DNA of 64,000 bases. It comes from Massariosphaeria phaeospora. Lineage: Eukaryota; Ascomycota; Dothideomycetes; Pleosporales. A model generated the notes under the pieces. That model saw only the letters and a program-made list of their open reading frames with translations, made no database searches and had not been told where the DNA came from. A program made the translations under genes and the position numbers. This document shows, piece by piece, positions 46,301 through 55,886 of this stretch (position 1 is the first letter of the stretch; each line of letters opens with the position of its first letter). The DNA lies in NCBI GenBank assembly GCA_011032825.1, contig JAADJZ010000038.1:248001-312000 (forward strand), written 5' to 3'.

Positions 46301-46317
46301 GTGGGCTGTGGGCTTGA
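43305..46317 (+). CDS. YSH1: Cleavage/polyadenylation endonuclease Ysh1 (CPSF73)
   Basis: Exons 43305-43454, 43507-43604, 43864-44995, 45049-45727 and 45785-46317 give 863 aa. The protein is the nuclear endonuclease that cuts pre-mRNA at the poly(A) site. Metallo-beta-lactamase motif 1 [13 protein letters not shown], then LDAGMHP, and motif 2 SHFHVDH (H83-x-H85-x-D87-H88), which is complete only when exon 2 (...LLIS-CA) joins exon 3 (T-TTCCACGTC). Later motifs are [40 protein letters not shown], beta-CASP elements [16 protein letters not shown] and [18 protein letters not shown], then [10 protein letters not shown] and [14 protein letters not shown]. The C-terminal domain carries a variable Ser/His/Thr-rich insert around the last intron. 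Intron 2 (259 bp) is five times longer than the others. Confidence 0.95.
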
Positions 46318-46633
46318 CGTGGTCACTATCCTCATCCCTAGGTGTAACTGAAGTATTTCTACATGAGTCTTGTCTTGTTTGTATGCGAGGAAAACGTTGG
46401 CGTTCACAGTTGGGGAGTATCTTACGGGCGGGCTTGGACGGGCTTCTTCTGTTCATCTCGTCGGGTACGGAGGTATTCACGGAATTCGGATTCTTAGTGG
46501 GTCACGAGAACTCTCTTAATACAATAGCGTTATCACACGCAGATTTACTAATGTTCTGCTATCGCTTATTTTGTCCCTGACTTAGTGGTGTCTGAGTGAG
46601 ACAGCTTTTATGGCCTCCATCAGAGCTCTCTAG

Positions 46634-47081
46634 TCACGTCGCGTGACTGCACGCGCGAACGCTGCAATGAAGAATGTATATGTAGATACATATCACGATG
46701 TACTCGGGCAGCAGACATATCAGTGCAAGAGCGGTAGCAGAGCCGAACAGGGAGCTCCACATGGTTGTGAACATGGCGGGGCCTGTGGCCTTGAAGATGG
46801 CGAGGTCAGCCTGATTAGGTCGACGTTGGGCGCACTCAGGTCCTGCTGCACGGCTATGAGCAAGGCGCCGCCGGCGAGTCGGACTTCAACGCAGTTAGCT
46901 TTTGCCTTGTCGCGAGAAATGCGGAAGAGACAGTTGGCGTACTGAGTGTGAGGATCATGAGCATGTAGCATGCCACCCAGGCGCCATGTTTCCAGCAGCG
47001 AACGCCAATATACTGAGCGTAGACTGTGATGGGTGTGTAGAAGACAATCTGGCCGATGCCAATTTCCGCGTGGGAGTTCAT
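46634..47081 (-). pseudogene. Probable relic of a small fungal multi-pass membrane protein gene
   Basis: From ATG at 47081 the minus strand reads MNSHAEIGIGQIVFYTPITV and YAQYIGV...KHGAWVACYMLMIL. After a plausible intron (GTACGC ... GCTAAC ... TTGAAG) it continues IRLAGGALLIAVQQDLSAPN. A frame change near 46808 is then needed to continue ATGPAMFTTMWSSLFGSATA. The hydrophobic, Gly/Ala-rich segments and the H-x-E-I-x-I-x-Q start resemble fungal DUF7702-like membrane proteins. The frame break, the short length and the lack of a normal 3' half suggest a decayed copy. An intact gene with a further unrecognised intron is possible. Confidence 0.4.
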
Positions 47082-48089
47082 GTTCAGTGCTGCTGGTGCT
47101 AACGGGATCTGGGTGGTGCAAGCAAGGGAAGAAAGGTCGATGTTGCAAGATATCCAAGACTGCTTCGGGCAGGAAAGAACAAGTAAGTTGAAGTTTGTAC
47201 TTTACTCAGGGCTTGTTTTGAAAGTGATATGAAGCCAGTTTATACCTCTCTCGCCATGCTGCGCCAAAACGACAAATTGAGGCTCGCTTGCGCACGTTAT
47301 CGTTCTGTAGCGTGTATAATACCAACTACCCTTAATTATTCACTATTCGGAAAACCTTGCGATGACATCTATACAAATGAGGCTCCCCTTGAGCATTCCC
47401 GCAGACGTTTATCCTTGCGAGGACACCCTTGAGTAAGTTACTAATGCTGCTTCGCAGGACCAGCCAGGTTTATAACCCTAGTCGTGTGTTAACGCTGCCT
47501 ATTGAGGGATATGACTTTTCTCCAACATACATAGCTTAGATTAGGTCCCGTGGGCGCTTCGTAGAGGCATTGCTATAAGCACATAAATAACCTGACCATT
47601 CTGTCGAACGTGGGAACTGGCGGTAATAGGAAAACCTTGCGACGACAGCAGGGGCAGGCTACCTATCGGAAAACAAGCACTGCCAACACCTCTTATGCGC
47701 CGTAAGCTCGTAAGCGACAAGCTTGATAGATTAAGCTCAAGTCCGCAACCTATAGGAACAAAGAAGGTGTTGGAAAAAGATTGGTGGGGACGCGTGGCGT
47801 GGTGCGGCGTTCTTCATCAAGTCAAGCGTCAAACACTCCGTATCGCGACTCCAATAACATACCAGAGAGAAACTCACTTGACCACAACCAACCTAACGAG
47901 CCATGGGTGCTTTGCATTTCAGCCCCAACGCAAGGCGGACAACTGTCTTCTCAATACGAGGTACTGTTTATAACGATTCCCCTTTATTTCTATGCGATTT
48001 GTCTCTCTCCCTCCTTCTGTCTCCCTCTTCTTCAGTTGTAGTTTCCTCTCGCCAGCCGCCAGCCTCCTGTCTTTCGATCCCAATCACCC
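47082..48089. other. Intergenic region
   Basis: This 1-kb stretch has no supportable gene. A short GGAAAACCTTGCGAYGACA motif occurs twice (47,349 and 47,629). The last 150 bp are the CT-rich promoter/5' UTR of the next gene. Confidence 0.35.
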
Positions 48090-49823
48090 ATGAACCGTGG
48101 ACAACACAATGCCGACGGCGGCCAGCAGCAAGGTGGTGGCGGTCCCATCGGCATGCTTGTGCGGGGTATTGCGGCCGGGATCGGTCTTGCATCCGAGAGC
48201 TACCAGCATCGCAAAGAGAAGAAAGCTTCCAAAACGCGAACAGGAAGCGACGTCAAAAATGCCGCCGCAGTAGCACCAGAGGGGCGCGAGATAGAACAGG
48301 ACGCCCCCTTGTCGAAAGAACAGGAGGCCCACATGTCGAAACAGATGGACGAGGCCGTATGGGAACTAGACGCAGCACAAGACCAAATGCGCGACATGGA
48401 ACATGACGCCCACTTGTCAAAACAGATGGACGATGGCGTATGGGAACTAGACGCAGGACAGGACCAAGTGACGGATAATCCATCCGTACCACCTGCCACT
48501 ACCGAAGATGAAGTTGCTGGCCTTGCCAACTCTTTTATCGTCGCCCATCCTCGACCCCCTGCCTACTCCCCAGGCCAATTAGCTTTACCCGTCGTCATCA
48601 CCCAGCGGCGCCCTGGCTCTCGCACGAAGGGGTTTGTTCGCGCCTATTCCCCTCTTCTTGCCGATGTAGGCATCGACCAGGCGACCTTCCTTGACTTTCT
48701 CGTCAAGTTCAACAAATCCATTGAGCCGAGCCCCTGGCTCCAAGCCATCAACTTGGCAGCGTTTGCAGGGCAGGCAGTGCCCGAGCCATTTACCATCATC
48801 ATCTCGCTTGCGGTCAAGGTGGTAGCCGACGCGGCCAGTCAGCTTCACAGCCGGTCAAAGACCAATCGGTTCCTCGACCAGGTCAATGAATCCTTCTTTG
48901 CACCTCGGGGCCTAGTAGCTTTGATCATGACGTGGAAGCCCAGTCAAAAAGACCAGATGATCACCAGGGCCGAGTTCGACATGCAGTCGTCGATTGCCAA
49001 GGCCTCGGATGATAGCAAGTCGCGCCGTCAGTTCGAGAGTTCGAGCGGGGGCACCTCGTTTGAATGGCCTGAGACGGCACCGCTCGTGTTTCCTGCCCTC
49101 GATGCGCTGGCGGACTCGGAAGAAGATGGCGCCAAAGCCAAAAAGCAATCGGCTGTCAAGAGTAGTGGGAAGTTCGTCGAAGAGTACATCGACAAGAGAG
49201 CCAGGGCCAAGTGGGCCGGGGAGAACCCTGGTAGCAGCATGGCCACTTCTACGGGCAAAGAGACTTTCTCCTCCAGATATGCCGATCCAAATCACCCTGC
49301 TAGTAGCGGAGATCCCATTGCCTTATTGACAGGAGGGTAAGTAGCGCTATCGGGCTTGCTTCTGCCCAACACGTACTGACCACCGATAGGTTTATCCAAG
49401 CAGGGCTTGGGCTTGGCAGACAAGCCGGAGGTAGTTCAGGGAATGGCATGCGGGGTGGTGGCCGGGGATTGGGAGGAGGCATATTGGGTGGATTCCAAAG
49501 AGGTGGAGAATCGTCCCAACAGGGCCGTCAAGGCCTCATGGGGTTGGGAAGAGGTGGATCGGATGGATTCCAAAGAGGAGGAGAATCATCTTATGGAGGT
49601 GGCCGCGGTGGTGGACGTGGCCTCGGTGGTGGAGGTGGCCTCGGTGGGGGTGGGATTGGCCCGCTGAGCTTGATAACAGGCGTCAAGAAGCTGTTACAAG
49701 ATGTGAGTAGAGTTGACTTTGACGGGGTCCCGGATACTGCTAACCTCGTTGTAGGACGTGCTTTATCTCATGATTGTACAACGACCAACAGACGACCAGA
49801 TAGCAGAAGCATATAAGCACTGA
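48090..49823 (+). CDS. Fungal-specific protein with Gly-rich C-terminus, function unknown
   Basis: Exons 48090-49336, 49390-49702 and 49755-49823 give 542 aa. I do not recognise a named family. The N-terminus is GGGGPIGMLVRGIAAGIGLA followed by SESYQHRKEKK. About residues 80-135 hold two copies of a ~28-residue acidic repeat (HMSKQMDEAVWELDAAQDQM / HLSKQMDDGVWELDAGQDQV). The central part (170-300) looks structured and conserved: GFVRAYSPLLADVGIDQATF, LDFLVKFNKSIEPSPWLQAI, then a hydrophobic AAFAGQAVPEPFTIIISLAV and FFAPRGLVALIMTWKP. Exon 2 encodes a GGFQRGGESS repeat region rich in Gly and Arg (RGG-like). The short last exon ends MIVQRPTDDQIAEAYKH. No signal peptide is visible. Confidence 0.75.
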
Positions 49824-50480
49824 ACGCTACCGTGTAAATAACCAGTCGTGGGTTTGATGTCACCCGCTCGGCATGAGTCGTTTTCGATGCGAATCTAGGT
49901 AACTGTAATTGTGACACTACCTTTGTATCCGTACTTTCCGGCTTTGTAGAAGTTTTCGCGAGCACATAGCGAGGGAGACTCACTTGCACCCTCTCGCCTT
50001 TACAAGCCCTGTTTAGACATTACTTACTGTACTAGATACAACAGGGCTTTTTGGAGATAAAGATAAACCATCTACCTGTCGCTAGAAACTTCTATACTGT
50101 CAGGAGGATGGCCTACGTTTACTATCATCGACAAGGTCATGTAGTTGACTGACCGAGGAACCAATGTTCCCGTGCAGGAACAGTGTGCTAGCCCTGCAGA
50201 AGATAACAAGTACGATATATGAGTTGCAATGCAGGATCGTTCGCGTTGCCGGCTAGGAGTTGTGTCATGCATGCGACGATGAAGAGTCGTAGCGCCCTTT
50301 CGCTAGTGCTAGTGGGTTGCACAGACCCCCGCCCCGCTGTGACGTGCTGCGGAACTTGGCGACCAAAAAGTCATATCGACTCATGCCTCGTCGGCAGCGC
50401 CGCTCACTACGACTCTGCCAACCGCCCTCTCTGCACACTGTACATATTTCTTCACGTCACTCTCTTAGCTGTCCATCGCA
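49824..50480. other. Intergenic region with dispersed repeat copy
   Basis: This gap holds the repeat at 50025-50112 and the promoter of the tRNase Z gene. No gene is visible. Confidence 0.4.
50025..50112 (+). repeat. Dispersed repeat, copy 2 (partner at 39930-40018)
   Basis: Ordered matches are CTAGATACAAC, GGGCTTT, GAGATA, CTACCT, GCTAGAAAC and CAGGAGGAT. It is decayed and non-coding. Confidence 0.4.
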
Positions 50481-53400
50481 TTGGCTTCTACTTTGCACGC
50501 CGTTCGGCGCCTGACGACCGTTACGACCTCATCGAGAACCCCTCTGCTGCCCTCTCGCCCTTGCCGCGCATTCGCAAGCAGCAGTCGCCGCCTTACGTCC
50601 TGGAACTCCACCCTAGACGCTCTGCACAAGCTACGCGCGACCCGCGATCGCAACAGTGCCGACGACCAGGCGACGCACGACGCAGCTACGCAGTCTCGCG
50701 GACCGCAGGCACGCATCAACACCAATTCTTATGACGAGGTGCATGAGTGGCCCGACTTGCAGCCTGTTGCATCAGATCGCCGACGCTGGGAACGACCCCG
50801 CCAACTGCGTCGTGGGCTTCTCCTACCAGCCCATGCCCACCATAGCACAGCGATTGAGCACACCGTTGACCCCGAAACAACGCAATACCTGAGACACGCG
50901 ATGAACATCCAGTTCGTCACGGTTCCCACGGGGGACACGCCGGGTACTACGCTTGTGCTGCAAACGTATACCAAGAACTACATCTTCGGGCATCTCGCTG
51001 AAGGCACACAACGGTCGCTGAATCAAACGGGCCAGCGTCTGACCAAAGTACAGGACTGCTTCATAACAGGGAAACTAGAATGGCGGACTATCGGAGGCAT
51101 GTTGGGACTCGCTCTGACGTTGGCGGATTCCTCCACGGCGTCCTACCAGAGTGCAATGGAGAGTTACCAGAAGAAGAAGACGGGCACAAGCAAGGCGACC
51201 AAACCCGAGCTTCCGAGGCTAAATCTCCATGGACCGCCGAACTTGAAGCACTCGCTGGGTACCTGTCGAAGATTTCTCTTCCGGAAGGGCATGCCGTTCA
51301 GTGCTACTGAGTACAGGACCTGCGAGCCTCCCCACACGGAGGATGGCTCTATTCTACCGAGCTGGCAGGATGAGAACATAAAAGTATGGGCTTTTGCTAT
51401 CACGCCGGCACAAATCTCACAAGGTGTGGAAAACAAAGTTACACTTGCAACCGAGATCCAGGAATATGAGGCGCAGTGGAACAACTTTGAGGATCAACAA
51501 GCACCGGCGTCCGAGAACCCTGAGGATAGAGAGTCGAGGTACAACCGCATCCGGTCAGGTATCGTCGACCATATGTTTAATTCGGACTGGAGTTTCGATA
51601 CGCTGATCGAGAAGCACATTTCCAACGTGCAGATGCCCGCTGCAATATTTGTTCGGAATCCAGATACCAATCGCTTGGAGAGCTACAAGGGACCACAGCC
51701 TGGCGGACCGGAACCGTTGCCCGATATTAGAGTGTTGACTCGCACCCCCTGGCCAGGCGCAATGGTGTATGCGCTTCCACCTACCAAGCCCGCGCTTGAG
51801 TCAGTCTCATACATCGTACGATCGCATCCAGTGCGAGGCAAGTTCGATGTCAAACGCGCCAAAGAGCTCAACGTTAAGGCAGGTCCGAACTATAGCAAAC
51901 TTACCAAAGGCGAGGCTGTGCAGAGTGAAAATGGGGAAACAATAACACCTGATATGGTGATCGGACCGGACAGGCCAGGTCACGGTGTCGCTATTCTCGA
52001 TGTTCCCACTTCGGAATACCTGGAACCGTTGCTTCAACGAAAGGAGTTACAGTCGAGTCAAGTGATGGAAGGCGTGGAAGCGTTTATCTGGATCTTGGGT
52101 CCGGGCCTGTCTAAAAGCCCCACTCTTCTCCAGTTCATGGAAAAGTGGAACCATGTACAGCATGTCATATCTTCAATCGACGATTGTCCAAACCGACTTG
52201 CATTTGAATCTGTGGCCGCTCAAACAAACCGTCTGGGGCAAATCGACCCTGCGAGGTACCAGGTACCATTCCACGACAACACAACACTCCCACAAAATAG
52301 TCTATATGGGATTGGGCTACCCAAGGACGGGCAAGGACAGAAGCACAATGGTATTGCCGCCGAAAGAGGTCTGGCCTTCAACCTTATGCCCAAGTTCGCT
52401 CAGAACCGCGATCGGATTGCGAGTGACCTACTCATCTCCAAGGATGTTCCTTTTGAAGTCCTCGAACTGAGCAAAGCCGCCCAGCGGAGTATTGTCGACG
52501 ATAGCGAGGCGTTGCAAACTTGGAGACGACTAATAGCACGTCCCGAAACTGAAGTAATCACTCTAGGGACTGGCTCGGCTTTGCCGTCGAAATACCGAAA
52601 TGTATCTGCCACTCTGCTGCGCGTTCCAGGAATCGGGAATTACTTGTTCGATGCTGGCGAGAACACCCTCGGGCAGCTGCAGCGAATGTTCCCACCCGAA
52701 GAACTTGTGGATGTCATCAAGAACCTGCGGATGATCTGGATTAGCCACCTGCACGCGGACCATCACCTAGGGACATCGGCCGTGATCAAGGCGTGGTATT
52801 CAATCGTGCACGACTGTGTCCCATGTAATCTCACACCCTGCGCTTCCACCTTGTCACGTCATATTGGCGAGTACGGTCTATCGGTGGTTTCGCATGAGGG
52901 TATGCTCAAATGGTTATGGGAATACTCACAAGCCGAGGATATTGGTTTTAGTCGCATATTGCCCCTTCGTCTCACCGCAACAAAACCGGGATCTGATTGC
53001 TCAACTCTCAACCTCGCCCAGGGTCTGGGGAAACCTAATTCGAAAGACGACACAAGTATACGGCGAGAAGATTACGGTAGCATCCTTGGCTTGACGGACA
53101 TTCAAGCTTGCTATGTCCAGCACTGCAATGGTGCGATGGCCGTGTCCCTCACGTTTCCCTCGTCGCCGTCAGATCCCGACTCTTCAAAACCCCTCAAAGT
53201 GTCATATTCTGGGGACTGTCGTCCGAGCTCGAACTTCGCGTATATCGGCCGGAACAGCACACTGCTAATTCACGAGGCTACCTTCGATGATGAGCTTCAG
53301 GGCGATGCCATTGCGAAAAAACACTCTACAACTTCTGAGGCTCTCGGCATTGGTGCTCGAATGGACGCCCCTGCCGTCGTACTGACTCACTTCAGTCAGC

Positions 53401-53873
53401 GCTATCAGAAGATACCAGTACTGCAGAAAGTGGGAAATCCTGATCAGGAAGACGATCTTCTAGGTCCGGATGCCATGGATGATGTATGCGACGAAGACGG
53501 AGTAGGCGAGGATGAATTTGGTCCTATTGCTGGCAGCACCAACGTGCACACCTCCGACATTGGCATCGATCCTGCGCTCCCCACCGACAAACCTCCGCTA
53601 CCTGCACACCGACCCAATGAGCATGAACGTGTCATCAAGGTCAGCGCTACGAACATGAAGGTAGCGATCGCATTCGACTATATGCGGGTTAAACTCGGTG
53701 AGATCGCACAAATGGAAAGGTTCAATGATGCGCTGAACAAGCTACTCATTACTGAAGAGGGCGAAGAGGATGGCGAAGGTGAAGTAGAGATCAACGAAAA
53801 TGGGAAGAAGACCAGCGGTGATGATGAAGCAATTGGCACGAAAAAGTCGAAGAAGTCGAAGAGAAACAATTGA
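50481..53873 (+). CDS. TRZ1: tRNase Z, long form (tRNA 3'-processing endoribonuclease)
   Basis: An uninterrupted 1130-aa frame. Residues 1-40 (MASTLHAVRRLTTVTTSSRT...) look like a mitochondrial presequence. An internal Met at 50901 (MNIQFVTVPTGDTPGTTLVL) is where most long-form tRNase Z proteins begin, so two translation starts could give mitochondrial and nuclear forms. The N-terminal half is the degenerate metallo-beta-lactamase domain (FGHLAEGTQRSLNQTGQRLT, FITGKLEWRTIGGMLGLALT). The C-terminal half is catalytic: ITLGTGSALPSKYRNVSATL, YLFDAGENTLGQL, Zn motif SHLHADHHLGT, VSYSGDCRPS, LIHEATFDDEL and VLTHFSQRY. It removes 3' trailers from pre-tRNA. An acidic insert (about 970-1020) and a basic tail (KKSKKSKRNN) are present. 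Residues 85-140 look poorly conserved and may hide an intron. Confidence 0.93.
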   Translation: MASTLHAVRRLTTVTTSSRTPLLPSRPCRAFASSSRRLTSWNSTLDALHKLRATRDRNSADDQATHDAATQSRGPQARINTNSYDEVHEWPDLQPVASDRRRWERPRQLRRGLLLPAHAHHSTAIEHTVDPETTQYLRHAMNIQFVTVPTGDTPGTTLVLQTYTKNYIFGHLAEGTQRSLNQTGQRLTKVQDCFITGKLEWRTIGGMLGLALTLADSSTASYQSAMESYQKKKTGTSKATKPELPRLNLHGPPNLKHSLGTCRRFLFRKGMPFSATEYRTCEPPHTEDGSILPSWQDENIKVWAFAITPAQISQGVENKVTLATEIQEYEAQWNNFEDQQAPASENPEDRESRYNRIRSGIVDHMFNSDWSFDTLIEKHISNVQMPAAIFVRNPDTNRLESYKGPQPGGPEPLPDIRVLTRTPWPGAMVYALPPTKPALESVSYIVRSHPVRGKFDVKRAKELNVKAGPNYSKLTKGEAVQSENGETITPDMVIGPDRPGHGVAILDVPTSEYLEPLLQRKELQSSQVMEGVEAFIWILGPGLSKSPTLLQFMEKWNHVQHVISSIDDCPNRLAFESVAAQTNRLGQIDPARYQVPFHDNTTLPQNSLYGIGLPKDGQGQKHNGIAAERGLAFNLMPKFAQNRDRIASDLLISKDVPFEVLELSKAAQRSIVDDSEALQTWRRLIARPETEVITLGTGSALPSKYRNVSATLLRVPGIGNYLFDAGENTLGQLQRMFPPEELVDVIKNLRMIWISHLHADHHLGTSAVIKAWYSIVHDCVPCNLTPCASTLSRHIGEYGLSVVSHEGMLKWLWEYSQAEDIGFSRILPLRLTATKPGSDCSTLNLAQGLGKPNSKDDTSIRREDYGSILGLTDIQACYVQHCNGAMAVSLTFPSSPSDPDSSKPLKVSYSGDCRPSSNFAYIGRNSTLLIHEATFDDELQGDAIAKKHSTTSEALGIGARMDAPAVVLTHFSQRYQKIPVLQKVGNPDQEDDLLGPDAMDDVCDEDGVGEDEFGPIAGSTNVHTSDIGIDPALPTDKPPLPAHRPNEHERVIKVSATNMKVAIAFDYMRVKLGEIAQMERFNDALNKLLITEEGEEDGEGEVEINENGKKTSGDDEAIGTKKSKKSKRNN

Positions 53874-54610
53874 AAGAGCTGGTTGGGGGTGTGAACCACG
53901 GGTTGCATACGTTTATACCCAACGCTGTATACGATACCATTTTCTACGCTTCCTGAGATTGCATCAAGGATGTGTATAGCAAAAAAAGAAAGATATTGCC
54001 GTTCAATACGTGGGCGCCCTCTGTGCGTAATCGAATGGCACCATAGAAGGACTGACGTCTACGTGCTTCCAAAGCACCAGATCACTAATCATGCGCCTTT
54101 TACGGAAAAGGGTCTCCGCAACTAAGACTAAACACGTTAAGATGTGACTCTCAACTTCCTACAACTTAGATTTTCTCTTGTGTTTTGTAGTATCAAGTCG
54201 ACGCTCCGTATTGGATTGTAGCTTTGTAGAGTTATATTGCTACGTCTATATGATCGTTTTGGAGGCGTGTGGATTCTATCTGTTAGTTCCAGAGATCCTG
54301 TTCCTGTAAGAGATGCGCGAACCATATTCGGCGGGTATCTGTGAGCTGACCGGTAAGAATTGCGGCTTCGCACACCGCGCGGGGCCCGCGGACACCGCGC
54401 CAGCCGCTTTGTGGAGGCCTCAGCCCCGTTCGACGTGACTACCAAGACGGCCAAGACGGACGATAAAGACTGGATTATCTAGTTTCTGACAAATGCTGCG
54501 TTCGCATTAGTTGTGTGCATCAGTAATGTATAAAATGACCGTCAACTCCGCCAGAAGAAGGATAGACATCAATTCCAAGAAGAAGATCACCACTAACGAC
54601 GAATTTTGAG
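53874..54610. other. Intergenic region with dispersed repeat copy
   Basis: This gap holds the repeat at 54122-54313. The region marks the passage from core genes to the subtelomeric part. No gene is visible. Confidence 0.4.
54122..54313 (+). repeat. Dispersed repeat, copy 2 (partner at 32760-32952)
   Basis: It has the same ordered blocks as at 32760-32952, from ACTAAACACG to TTCCAGAGATCCTG, with many substitutions. No flanking direct repeats like those at 32.6/33.0 kb are seen here, so the shared ~190 bp is likely the mobile or dispersed unit. Confidence 0.5.
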
Positions 54611-55763
54611 ATGGGTATTGTAGCAGTCGCAGGAGGTACTGGCGGAATTGGAGGCGCTATCGTCGAGGAACTTGTCCGGCAGGGCACTCATGAAGTGCTC
54701 GTATTAAGTCGAAAGGTTGATTTAGTCCCTTTCTATTTTCCCAATGAACTACTAAGGTTTAATGCGGCTGAAAAGATTTAGGCTTCCCCCATTGCTGGAC
54801 TTTCCGTTCCCGTACTAGAGGCCAAATATGACGAACCACTTGCATTGCAGAAGCTACTGGAGGACCACAAAGTCGAAATCGTTATATCGGCAATCATCCT
54901 GTTTTCGGATGAGAGCAGCATATCGCAATTGAATCTGATCGATGCTGCGAAGAAGACCTCGACGATGAAAACATTCATCCCAAGCGAGTATGGAATTAAC
55001 TACACTACGGAGTGCGTACTGTCAGTTCCAACCGTCCCATATTCTCTTCTAACCGTTCTACCAGTCTTCTCGCTTTCCATCCCGCCGCGAAATACTTTCT
55101 CGACGCCGCCGACGCCCTACGTGCCAGCCATCTCAACTTCACCCGCGTGATCCTCGGATGGACGCTAGACCACTACGGTATGCCGCATGTTCAAAGTCAC
55201 ATGAAGCCCTTCAAGTACGTGCTCGATTTCGACAACCACCGAGCGGCGCTTCCAGGCGATGGCGAGACGCCGGTTACGTTTCTGCATTCGGCAGATCTAG
55301 CGAAATATGTGGCTGCGATGCTGAAGCAGGACAGCTGGCCGGAGACCAGCGCGTTTGTAGCGGATCGCATGAGTTGGAAGGAGATGGTTAGGGTTGCGGA
55401 GTGGGTTACTGGTATGCTTTATTACTCCCTTCAAAGAATGCCACCCTTTTCAAAGAAGATTCCGTATGACCAAGCGACTCACCAGTACCTACAGGCAATA
55501 ATTGGAACGTCACTTACGACTCCATCGAAACATTGCACAACGGGGAAGCCACGCTGTTCGACCAGCCCGAAGGCTCGTATACCGAGTACCCCAAGGAAGA
55601 GTTGCGCAAGTTGGTTTCGGAGTTTGGACTGATGGTCGTTAATGGCATCGTGGATGTCTCGGGGGTAGGGACGAGGAATGCGGAGTTCCCGGAGATCAGG
55701 CCGGTGACAGTGGAGGAAATTATTGAGCGGGCTTGGGGAGGAGAGGTTAGACACAGAAAATAG
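54611..55763 (+). CDS. NmrA-like / isoflavone-reductase-like NAD(P)-binding protein
   Basis: Exons 54611-54715, 54782-55011, 55065-55411 and 55495-55763 give 316 aa. The N-terminal Rossmann motif is VAVAGGTGGIGGAIVEELVR (G-x-x-G-x-x-G). It is followed by VEIVISAIILF and KTFIPSEYGINYT, typical of the NmrA/PCBER group. Later come FHPAAKYFLDAADALRASHL, TFLHSADLAKYVAAML and the helical C-terminus. The exon joins restore EYGINYTTDLLAFHPAAKYF and EWVTGNNWNVTYDSIETL. It is probably a cytosolic NAD(P)-dependent reductase or redox-sensing regulator, with substrate unknown. Its last ~50 bp and 3' flank are partly duplicated at 58966-59016 and 60705-60801. Confidence 0.88.
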
Positions 55764-55886
55764 TGACGATTCGCTCCTTGCAAGCGCACCATGCCCCAAT
55801 TGGAATAGCTTCGGTGAGGCATCCACACAGACCACACCCACATCCCACCACGCCGCACGAGATCCAGACACTCCACATCGCAATAG
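55709..55886 (+). repeat. Source copy of subtelomeric duplication (segments A and B)
   Basis: Segment A (55709-55762, 3' end of the NmrA-like CDS) recurs at 58966-59016. Segment B (55780-55886, its 3' flank) recurs at 60705-60801, with an 11-13-bp deletion and a few substitutions. Here A and B are 17 bp apart. In the second locus they are ~1.7 kb apart. Confidence 0.8.
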
